This document shows positions 41,121 to 50,887 of a DNA stretch of 64,000 nucleotides, in pieces (position 1 is the first letter of the stretch; every line of letters begins with the position of its first letter). The translations under genes and the position numbers were made by a program. The stretch is from NCBI GenBank assembly GCA_019843655.1, contig JACDQD010000005.1, forward strand, positions 26,794,954 to 26,858,953. Direction: 5' to 3'. The notes under the pieces are model-generated. The model did not search any database, was not told the DNA's origin, and worked only from the letters and a program-made list of their open reading frames with translations. The stretch comes from Lethocerus indicus. Taxonomy: Eukaryota; Arthropoda; Insecta; Hemiptera; Belostomatidae.

Positions 41121-41132
41121 ATTAAACACGCT
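41121..41132. repeat. Right flanking direct repeat (putative target duplication)
   Basis: This is an exact second copy of ATTAAACACGCT, immediately beyond the outer arm of the 40791-41120 element. Confidence 0.65.
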
Positions 41133-41940
41133 GATAATTTTGTAATTTATTTTCAAAATACGGTGTAGAAGGGTCGTAAACGCGTGAATATAATCCCTCC
41201 CCCCCCCTTTAATTCCGTCCGGAAACTCTTGTTTTCTTCGCTGAGGCGCGTGTATAAATTTAGTCCGGCGTTGTTAACACCGATTCCATTTTACACCGGC
41301 AATTGTTTCAAGTTGTCTTATCCAATATAATTAAAGCCGAGCCGGCAGCCTGTTGACTGCCCGGAACTCCGCCCTTATTAGTTTTCAACCCTTGTACAGC
41401 AGCGGAACCGGGCCACGGCCTGTTGCCTTTTTTTCCCTCCCCCCTACGCGAGGGTGAAGAAAATAACATTGTGTTTTTAATTATTCACTGCGGAACAAAT
41501 ATCTGCGGCCACCGTCGCATTTATTTTTAACCTTGCATTAATCGAGGCGTTACCAGATGAATGTAAATGTCAACTCAACCTTCACATGTATTCGTGACCT
41601 ATCCAGAAATATAATTTTCAATTCAGTTAATTTCGCGCTCTTTTTCAAGGTACCCATTTCCTTTTTACATTGTATAGTTCATTATATCAAAAAATATTCG
41701 AGTAAATAGAGTCAGGTTTCAAATCATATTGAAAATATAATAAATTATTCTGCAGTCAACTCAACACTTATCTGTTTATATACTAGAGGTGGATAAAAGT
41801 CGATTTTAAATTTATGAAAGCTGAATTTCGCATGGAAATAATGGAATATGGTTACGGAAAATTGAATTCTGCTTGGAAAGAGTTGTGCACGAGATTGCAA
41901 TATAAAACGAATTATCAGATTTAATAATCATTTATAGATA

Positions 41941-42062
41941 GTTTATAATATTAATATGACATTTATCTTAAATTAAGGATATCTATTGAATATCTACAGT
42001 TTTGCCATCATCTCCGATTTGGTCCTACGCTTGGCCAGTTTCGTCTTCTCACCATCTTCAGT
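41941..42062 (+). repeat. Diverged direct repeat, copy 1
   Basis: The segment starts TTTATAATATTAATA, GACATTTATCTTAAA, runs through a TTTGCCATCATCT-type block and GATTTGGTC, and ends in the left arm of the 42016 fold-back. A second copy with many substitutions lies at 42836-42960. The left half is not shared with the 40791 element. Confidence 0.6.
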
Positions 42063-42187
42063 GGATTAGCGAGTCACAAGCATGTTTGAATGTGGGCCGT
42101 TCCAAACCCACACGCTTCAGAGCTTCGCTAATCTAACGAAGGAAACGATCGCCAGAAGCCGAAACCATTATAGCTTTTGACCAAATC
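42016..42187. mobile_element. Fold-back repeat, diverged member of the same family
   Basis: The left edge GATTTGGTC and right edge GACCAAATC are inverted copies. Inside, GGATTAGCGA (left) faces TCGCTAATC (right), and the centre holds a smaller hairpin, TGTGGG/CCCACA. The left arm on the minus strand carries CTGAAGATGGTGAG then GACGAAAC, and the right arm on the plus strand carries AGCCGAAACC, as in the 40791 element. No open frame or target duplication is visible. Confidence 0.5.
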
Positions 42188-42835
42188 TGCGAACCGGAAC
42201 AATACATTATTTCTGTAATTGTCCGATTGTAAATCTGTAAATCTCAAACGAAGTAGAGGGTGTGCATTAATGCCAATAATGCTAATATTACTTACGTACA
42301 AGGTGTAATTCGGGCTCGTAAATTAGGAACCGCGGCGTAAACATTTGACCGACGCACGCACGTAAGTTGAGATAATGGAAACGAAGAAGGTGAATTTTTC
42401 ATCTCGGAGAACAGATATATCGATAGGAGGGAAATAGGAAAAGGGTTCTGCGTTCGCGATATGACGAATTCGGAGGAAAAAAGGGGGAAAGAATGCAGAT
42501 TTCATTCGGGTCCTATATACATGTAAATTCGGGCCCTTTCAAAGAGCGGGGGAGGGTTTGGGCACAGACCGATACGGAAATGATAGTGCTGTACCTCACG
42601 TCGGTGTCCGCAATATATATTGTTCCGAATCGAAGATGCGATAAATTCAGTTCTAAAAATGGAACACGGAATATTGAATATCGTTTCTAATTTTCAATGG
42701 AAATCAATTTGATACATCTAACTCAATGAACATTATTAATACCTCGTAAATACCTGGAGAACGGAATGTGAAAACATAATTGAAATTCGGCGCGCATAAA
42801 ATGTATTATAAGAATTAATAGTGATTTCAGTATAA

Positions 42836-42960
42836 TTTATAATATTAATACGACATTTATCTTAAACGAAAGATATGGAATACTGACGGTTTTATCATCT
42901 TTTCCACACAACGATTTGGTCTTATGCTTGACCATTTTCTTGTTCTCGCGATCTTAACAA
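42836..42960 (+). repeat. Diverged direct repeat, copy 2
   Basis: This segment aligns along its length with 41941-42062: TTTATAATATTAATA, CGACATTTATCTTAAA, GTTTTATCATCT, then CGATTTGGTCTTATGCTTG. It lacks the inverted right arm found beyond copy 1, so it is a partial copy. It lies about 200 bp from the end of exon B, close to the donor site. Confidence 0.6.
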
Positions 42961-43163
42961 AGATTTAGACATGATTGAGAACATATACTTGGATTGATGG
43001 ATATGTATTTGATATGTATACGAAACCTGATTTTTTAACCGACTGAAATTAATTGAACCGTTGTTCCAAATTCTTTGTACCGGCATTGAACAATACATTT
43101 TATAACATGTGGCAAAAGATTATGGAGATAATACAATGATATTACAAAAAGAGGTTGACTGAC

Positions 43164-43837
43164 CTGAGGAAAGTCTCTTTCGCCGGACTGGTGGTCGAAG
43201 TGTAAGAAGTAGGTGTGGCCACCCTTGGAGGCGTGAAGGTAGCCAAGTTTGACGAGAGGGGCGACGGTGTGGCCGTCGCTCAACACCTCCAGGGTGGCAT
43301 CGCGCACGTTCAGCGGGTTCTGGACGGGCCGCTCCCAGTCGGTGTACTCGTTCTTCAGGGTGGAGAAGATCTCGTTCAAATGGAAGTAGTAGGAGTTGCG
43401 GACGAACGTCCTGAGTATCCTGTCGCGGCGGGTCTCGTTGAAACCGTACTCGAGGTCCTGGGCGCTGAGGTCCAGGTAGGACTCGGTGGTGGTGAGACCG
43501 AAGAGGAGGTCCCTGTCGGGGAACTGGGCGAGCTCGTAGCCGGGGCCGTGCTTCTCGGGGGCGGCCAGCCCGGAGTCGGGCATGTTGGCCGCCAGACTGA
43601 GGACGGCCCCGTCCGGGAAGGGGGCGAAGCCGGCCAGGAACCGGGGCGGCTCCAGCCTCACGCTCAGCAGCTCCTCCAGCGGTTTGGCGCGCAGGCAGGG
43701 CGCCAGGTCGTCCTCGACCAGGTCGCCGTGGCACCCGGTCTGCACGGCTACGCGCCGCTTCACCGACAACGGCTGGCTCTGGACCGCCCAGGGACTCAGA
43801 CCCGAACCGCTCAATAATACTACTCTATGCAACAATT
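43164..43837 (-). CDS. Nlg: Neuroligin internal exon B (central esterase-like ectodomain)
   Basis: This is the largest exon: 674 bp, two bases completing a Glu codon with exon A, then 224 codons. It opens LLHRVVLLSGSGLSPWAV, the block that follows the nucleophile elbow in neuroligins. Cys35 and Cys47 of the exon correspond to a conserved disulphide pair of the family. Residues around GLTTTESYLDL (113-123) cover the acidic triad position, where Glu118 is kept. An N-glycosylation sequon NET lies at 133-135. The exon ends with HTYFLHFDHQSGERDFPQ, matching the family segment before the HGDE-type block. The acceptor is TGTTTCAG and the donor CAG/GTCAGT, so the exon ends in phase 0 and joins exon C directly. 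It is strongly GC-rich, with C/G-biased third positions against AT-leaning introns. A long frame on the opposite strand is a by-product of this composition. Exon assignment is firm from the continuous family match and the consistent splice phases. Confidence 0.95.
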
Positions 43838-46800
43838 CTGAAACATGTACAACTCGAGATTAGTAAGTCGAGACCGGGAAATTGGATGCGGGGACGAAGG
43901 GATGGGAAAATAATGAACTTAATTTTATCGAGTTCGAAACCTTAGGCACAGAGAGTCTAATACTCGAAACATTACGACGGGCATATTTTTGATTGGTCCC
44001 CTCGAGGAGTCGTTATTTGATACGTGTAAAAGATTTTTCGTATTTATAACAGGTTCTGTAAATATTTGATCTGGCCGTGTTCACGTTAACGCCGAATTCC
44101 TTACCGGGTGAGGAGCCTTACCTTTCCGCCGGGGTGAGCGGGGCATAAAACAGTTTATTCGGGATTTATTCGGCGGCAGTTCTTCTTTTCCGCACATCCG
44201 ATATCGCTTATTCAGTCGGATATCCGCCTTTTACGAGCCGAATCCGGCCCGACATCCGGTGTACTCCACCGCCCTGGTTCCGAATATTAACTTGACGCCG
44301 CTCGCCCAAATGTCCCGCACGGTTCTCGAATAACTTACCGGCGTGGACGGTTTCACCCGCGTTGGGAAACGGGAATGAAAATTCGCCGGAAAATGACTGT
44401 TGTCACAGGTTCGACTTGAATTTAAACGAACGACGTTGAAACGCCGAGGAATATTTTGACCGGCTGGAAATCTTAATGGCCACGGGTGGAACCCGTAATG
44501 TCTTCCAGTCTTGAATTAATTACCATATTTTTTCTCCGCCTGTAAGCACGTTTTTGAAAATCGACAACCAATTTCAGATAATTAGTTTAGAAAACGAACC
44601 GGTATTCTGTCAGTTCCTATTACTGAGCAAATATTATTAATAACGAGATGAGCTCTGGTGCTCCTCCAGTGCTACAGAGTGTTAAATTATTTGCATACTT
44701 TAATATATTAAAAATATACGACATTTTTAATAGATACGTAATGGAGTGATTCAATCTCTGCGGTTATTCAATTCTAAACGGATCCAGCAGGAAGCGTATT
44801 CAACAGGCTTACCACTTCCGAAGGTGTTTATTTTAAAACCCTAAGGGCGGAAAATCCTTTTTCAGGCAATATTTTCCATCCGATAGAGTCCAAACAGAGC
44901 CCAACCGAGGGTGTGGCGAAGAGTCCCGGGACAAATATTTGCTGTCGATGAAGAGGGACGAGACCGGAGTTACGGGGGGCGGGGGAGAATCGGGGTCTGA
45001 ACCGCCGACCGAGACGTTCGGGATTTTCCGGCATTTCCGGAAAACCTGGCGCAGGAAAATAAGTGGGAGAGACAAGGCGACTACTTCCGATCGCCCACTT
45101 GTTTTCAGGAAATCGACTATTTATCGAAACGGGGCTTTAGCCTGCCGCGGCCGATTCCTAAGGAAATTTGCGCCCGGGTCGGAGGGTTTTTCCGGGGCTG
45201 AAATCGTTGGGGAATGGGGAAAAGTGATTTTCCGGAGGGCCCGACACCGACGTCGCCCCGTTCGAGGTAATCGGGTCAGGCTGTACGGGGGTGGGAACCA
45301 CTCAACCCCCGCTTCTCCTATATGGTCATGTTATGCCTTCCACCTTATAGAAATTCAATTTAGTCGCCTAGAAAATTCTGATATTAATGGATCAAATAAT
45401 AATACGTTTTGAGAGGAATAATTCAAATAATAAAATGCTCTCGAAACAATTGTAATGAATCAAATTAGTGGCTCTAAATTCTACATATTGCAACTGTATT
45501 ACTAATATTAATATGTTCAGTAAAATTATTGCAAAATCCTATATATATGTATAACATAATCAAAGAAAACTCTCTCATTATATTTGCGGCACAATGCGAA
45601 AATAGATATAATTAGGGAAATTTTATAAATCCTTTTCTAACCATTGTTATACTGGGAATTCATTGGTAGGAAGTAAATAGAATAGATTTTTTATTTCATC
45701 GTTCAATTACTTCCCTGATACCCGTACTTGATATATACAATTCCATTTTATAACTGCGTGCCCTGTTAATAATGACATTCATTTTAACACTAATTTAATT
45801 GAAAATTTCGAGTGAAGATAATTGAAACCCGTTACAGCACAAAGGCGAGAAATTGATATCGTAATACACGAAGAGAACAAGGAGCCCAAGTACGTCTAAT
45901 TGTAAGTAATGTGAGTGATAGTAGATAACGTTGATACCGGTAGGGTGAACAGGTGGACCCTGCTCCACCAATATGTACCGCACAGCTGGTATCGAGTAAT
46001 TTATCACAGGCACATATATACTAAGTTGCATATACACGTTAGATTATTGGGTATATGTGCTGATTATGTAGATCTGTACAGAGAGCATGGGCCACCTACC
46101 GACTAGAGGATGAAACTGGTCTAACTTAAGAGGCGTGATGAAGCAGACAATTATGGATGATGAAACTAAGAATAATGTTTCAAATAAAGCTTGCATAATC
46201 TCTCCAGAAACAGTATAAATGTTCTCAAATAAACATTTTAGATTATCTTGAAACATTTGTTAGATAACAAAATCAATGTTAGTAGTAGTGTTGAATAGCT
46301 ACTAGTTACAATATTGCAGAGCTGTATCAACTAAAGTACCGATGTACATCGTACTGTATAGTATTATGAAGACATAATACAACCATTTTCGGCTGTAGTG
46401 GCGCCATTTATTATCGGTGAAACTTTCGGCCCACTCTGTACACACTTATCTGGTCTGATATTGTTGTTCTCCTACCATTATAACTCCCTTTCTAAACCAA
46501 AAATGGGTTTTCGTGGGGGAGAGAGTGGGCCGGAAATATCTCCCTTTTATTTCAAAACGCGGGACAAATTACGAAAGAGATGTAACTGCGAAGCTCGAAA
46601 CAAAAGTCGTTAGATTGTATCTGCAAATGGCCTAGGAATCATAATCTGGACTGTTTGGACTTATACTCAAATATGCAACAGTAATCTTACCATTCAATCT
46701 CACTTTGTCATTTTCCGTATGTGCTTGTTGAACATCAGTTATATCATCTCGTTATATCGCAGATCTACAAACAGCCGTTTTTTTGTCTCAACTGTTATTT

Positions 46801-47459
46801 CTTTGCAGTTTTAGTTAATACAAATTAGGATATTCGTTAGGCGTTGAGTTAGACTTACCCTCAATACAAATAATCGCCTTCCAATCGTTAGATAGGCTCG
46901 CCAGCAATACGATGTTGTAAATTCATGTAACAATGCGTGAGATTATATAATTACGGTTCAAATTTTTAAATTAAAACAGTTTTCGCGAGCAGAACTTGAA
47001 TTATGACTAACTTCCGGTAGGATCGCATTATACTATGAAAAGAACACATTAAAATATGAGTTACTAGTCCGTACACTAGTGACGTAGGTCGAACTCGGAG
47101 TACGAGTCTTCGATTCATGGAATTACCTTTAGTTGCAAAATATTTGGATGCGCCTCACAGTCCATCGTGAGCAGAAAATCAGACACGAGTTCAGTGTGTC
47201 AACAGGAAATACCGTCCTTGGCCCCGATAACGGAGGCCGGTGTAGATTCCATTTTCCGGGCATGGCCCCGATGCCGGCCACAATGAGGGCCGCATAGAGC
47301 CCCCCTATTAGTTAAATTAAGTTTGGTCCGTGTCGGGGGGAGGGGCAGGAACACTGGCGGAGAAGATAATGTATGCCATTTGTGGGCTTTGTGGCCGGCT
47401 AATCAGGCTCAGCCCCAGTGACGGCCCCTAAACCTGCACCCACCGCTTCAGCCAAACGC

Positions 47460-47494
47460 GGGGGCGGTTGGCAGGGGCGGAAGGGGGCGAGGGG
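47460..47494 (+). other. G-quadruplex-capable tract, plus strand
   Basis: G runs of at least four (five, four, five and four) are separated by loops of 9, 5 and 3 bases. It lies 24 bp from an oppositely oriented tract. Confidence 0.7.
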
Positions 47495-47518
47495 AGGCTG
47501 AATTTTCGAAGAGCACCA

Positions 47519-47540
47519 CCCCCACCCCACCCCCTAACCC
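47519..47540 (-). other. G-quadruplex-capable tract, minus strand
   Basis: C runs (five, four, five and three) separated by A, A and TAA on the plus strand give four G runs on the minus strand. Confidence 0.75.
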
Positions 47541-50500
47541 GCTACCAGCTACCCCGAACGCACAAGGTCAATTTGAATCGATAGAGCCATCTGCATAAAT
47601 TCTAACGCCAACTTTGACCGAAAATCGGACCGCTCAACGACGCAGTTTCCTAGAGCGGTTCCCCGATAAATTCGCGTGTTGGTATTATCAGATATCCAAA
47701 AGGTACACGATGTCTAAAGCTCTGTTCGAGCCAGACAGGAACTACACTAACAGTTCCAAAGGTCCAGAGAAGTTCTGCCCCCCCCCCCTTTGTTGCATGC
47801 CTCGCACGATTTAAACAGCGAATGGGATATCATTATTGACGAATCATGAATACAGAAATTTATGAATTTAAAATCTAATCGTAAGGAATATTTAAAGTTT
47901 TTAAAGTTAACCGACGCAAGATAAAATGTACCACGACCATTAGTGAGTGCCAAACATTTACAGTCATGATTTAAACATACTGTTACCGCCACAATGTTAA
48001 ACATCAGTCTTGTTGAAAATTCCGTTCTTCAAATGTACGAATTTCCAATGCCAGAAGATTAGGTAAGGAAGATTGTTTAATGTTTCATGACGATTCTTTC
48101 CGCCCTTTCTCTCCGAGTTCTTACCCAAAGGGCCGATATCCTAATGGGAGGCGAAAACTTGAAGCAGATAAAGTGGAGTTTAAATAGGAAACCTGCGAGA
48201 AAAGTTTTAAATTAGGAAAAACACTAGGCCAGACGGAAAGTAACTTTCAAGTCTGTAAACTTCGGGATAATGAAATCCTTGTAGTGTTATCTTGTTCGGT
48301 TCGGTCGTTTCATTAATGAATATATCTTTGTTTTTCAAAAAGTTATATTTACCTTTAATTTGGAACATCCAAATTGTTCTTATCTCTTTCTCTCTTTACT
48401 TGGTTATTCGGAACTGGCGAGGTTTCTGTTTCTCACATCTTTAAAAACCAAGTTAGACAATATTTGCAAAGAATATTTGAGATTTATAATACATATTCCT
48501 TATAACATAGAACATGATGTCTTATTATATTGATAAGGTTCGAGTAACCGCTTCAATTTTATGTGAAAATGAACAAATAAGAAATGTGTAGATTCAAATC
48601 TGGACAGATTGGAATATGAACGAAAAGAGTAGAGAGAGTGGAAAACAGTATTAAAAAATTGAAAAATATTCAATTGGAAAACGCCTGTTCCGTTGAACAA
48701 CACCTGTCAATCTGGTATCGCGTTAATCCTATTGGAACGATTTTGTGATGAGTGAACCACGGAATCGAGGCACCGAACAAGAGATTAACTCTGAACCGAA
48801 ACGGCGCGCGGTCAGTTCACTCCGTCCAGCGGACTATGATAGGTGTGGTTTGGATGGGGGCGGCAGGGAATATAGCGAAAATTGAATTCGCCTCCTGGCG
48901 GAGGTCTCGTAATAAGTTGGGGGCTGGTGGATATCATCCTCAAAAGGTGGAACCCAACTTCGGCTTAGATCTCGGGCCAGGCTCCACTCTGAAGGTCGGC
49001 CCAAATATCACCACCCTCGGGGGTAACTAGGAGCAGAACTGACGAAATCCAATTATATCCCTGTATGCACTTATATAATTTCAGTGTTCATATCGAACCA
49101 TAGCTGAAGAGAGGTAGAAATAGAGACATGCAGATAATTGCCTCTTCCTATTCATACCCAGTGAGTACTCAGGACTACTGATTGTCATTTAGAGAAGGAC
49201 CCACCGTTAAACCTCAATAATGCTAATCATCCTTGACGATTCCTCAAGTAATTTCTGGACCTGTTCGGATAACGGTTATTGTTGGTTTTCCGCAGTGTGC
49301 CCCCCGGTAAGGAAGGTTGGAACTGGCACCGCGAGGAAAAGTTGGAAAGGGTCTCGTCGGCCGGCGGGTCAGTCGTTAGGGGACAGAACAGTGCCAACTT
49401 TGGCCCGTGAGATTCACTCAGTTGGATTAGTAAGGCCCCGGAGCCAGAGGACAAACTTTACTGGACTGGACACTTTAAGGACACTGTACAATATATGTGA
49501 GGGGCGGGGCGGGGGGCTTTGCGAAAGTTCGCCTATTATAACACGCGCGGAACGCGTAAACCTCATACATAACACAGCCGGAACACCAAAGATAAAGAAC
49601 TGAAAGAGTGGGAAACTCTGTTTGGCCGAGAAAAGGAGACAAGAAGCGAGGCACCACTTACCAATACGTTAGAATCTGTAAATTTATAAATTACATTTGG
49701 CTCAATGACGGTCTATGGAGTCAATAACAATCATTTTATACGGCTAATACCAATAAAAGCCGGAAAATATGCTGCATGCATTAAATCATTTCATTTTCCT
49801 CCATATTTTCAGAGTATTAGGTCGAGATTACCGTCCTCAATAAGGAAAACGTTGGAAAAATAGCAACCATTTTATCCACGTATGAGTCCAATACCTCCGT
49901 TAACATATAAGTACGAACATACAGATAATATTGTTCTTATTAATATATTAATATTGATCTTATAAAGAACATCTACAGTATATTTCATCGTGTTTTTGGG
50001 TTTGTTCATCAACTTGTCAGAGTATATTTTCATGGCGGGTAAACTTTCCCAATCTACTGTACTACTGATGAGAGAACTACTGAAACTAAGAAGTAAGTCG
50101 GTAAGAAATATTGCTGTTTGACTCCTATCCAAAAAGTACAATTAAATCTTCCTCTTCACTCTTCACTGTTTACTCTTCAGTCGGTTGTGACCGGCCGTGG
50201 GGCGGTAATTGAACTGTGGAACTCGTTTTCACGAATTGCCGAAAGACGAAGGCTGGGGGTTGCCTAATCAAAATCCGCGGAACGGGCCAGCCCCCACTCG
50301 AGAACAGGTTAGTTTCTAACTTAAATGTTTAAAAGTTGAAATAAACTTCAGCCGCCGCTCCAACAGACTAAGACGACCTTTAGGGGCCCAAACTAATTAC
50401 ATTCTTTTGTAAATGGGGTGAGGGCTGGCACGAACACCCTGCTCTTTCAGTCATGTCCAATTTAAAAACTTATAACGGAAATCGTCTTCCTAAATAAGGT

Positions 50501-50698
50501 ACGAGGGAATTATGCGATCCGACAAGTGTTCTCCAGCCTGCTAATTTTATTACCGATGAGAATGGGTGACACGGAGAACTCTGTAGAAGTAAGCAGCGAA
50601 ATAAGCACACAACCAAACGGTTCATCAATCGCTTAATAATAAATATTGTTTACTTTCGTTTAATTATACGGATAAAATATTAAAATTGGGCTTATTAC

Positions 50699-50887
50699 CT
50701 TTTGCTACGGGCGACACGGCAATGAAGTTAGCTAGGGCGGCGCCCGTTCCGTGTCCCATGAGTGTGATCCTCTCGGGGTCGCCGCCGAACGCCGGTATGT
50801 TCTCCCTCAGCCAGTGGAGCCCGGCCACGAGGTCCATCAGCCCGAAGTTACCCTGGGCACTGCCCCGGGCACCCGTCTTCAGAAATC
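50699..50887 (-). CDS. Nlg: Neuroligin internal exon A (nucleophile-elbow exon)
   Basis: This exon encodes 62 full codons of a neuroligin, a postsynaptic cholinesterase-like adhesion protein that binds neurexin. It starts FLKTGARGSAQGNFGLMDLV and continues through an FGGDPERITLMGHGTGAA block, the typical carboxylesterase-fold segment leading to the nucleophile elbow. The elbow reads GHGTG, with Gly where active esterases have Ser (GxSxG), as known for insect neuroligins. On the minus strand the exon follows a TTTCAG acceptor and ends AAAAG before a GTAATA donor. It begins with two bases of a split codon (xGA; Gly if the upstream exon ends in G, as the family's ILGFLKTG would require) and ends with one base (G), so it is phase 1 at both ends. 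The 189 bp equal 2+186+1. It is clearly richer in GC than the surrounding DNA. The paralogue (insects usually have several Nlg genes) cannot be told. No upstream exon was found to the right. Confidence 0.93.

Larger units (their letters stand above)
13079..43163 (-). other. Intron B-C of neuroligin (about 30.1 kb)
   Basis: This complete phase-0 intron is bounded by GTCAGT (exon B side) and TTTCAG (exon C side). No coding exon is recognisable in it. It contains most members of the fold-back/CTGAAGA repeat family (13285-13650, 20472, 36068, 40791, 42016, 42836), a tRNA-like SINE head near 23861, hairpins at 20770, 22901 and 33786, a hexamer-like tandem at 24796 and purine-rich tracts at 22230, 24885, 26880 and 34982. 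GC-rich low-complexity blocks lie near 15480-15930, 18300-18430, 30480-30960 and 35080-35320. The rest (for example 16000-18200, 27800-30000, 37900-39300) is AT-leaning DNA in which I see nothing specific. Confidence 0.85.
43838..50698 (-). other. Intron A-B of neuroligin (about 6.9 kb)
   Basis: This complete intron is bounded by GTAATA (donor, exon A side) and TGTTTCAG (acceptor, exon B side), joining a codon split 1+2 (GAA, Glu). I see no coding exon in it. The part from about 44080 to 45330 is GC-richer than the rest and carries short chance frames on both strands. About 45420-47220 is AT-rich without recognisable features. About 47220-47560 is GC-rich with G- and C-tracts on opposite sides of a short spacer. 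About 48780-49620 is again GC-richer, with a GGGGCGGGGCGGGGGG run at 49501-49516. GC-rich blocks in introns may be regulatory, but nothing here proves it. Confidence 0.85.

Noticed and set aside
43120..43734. 204-codon minus-strand frame overlapping exon B in another frame
   Set aside because: Arg/Pro-rich shadow of the neuroligin frame; it has no family match and ignores the splice sites.
43215..43817. 200-codon plus-strand open frame opposite exon B
   Set aside because: It is the complement of a well-supported neuroligin exon; the Val/Gly-rich product has no domain and arises from GC-rich third positions.
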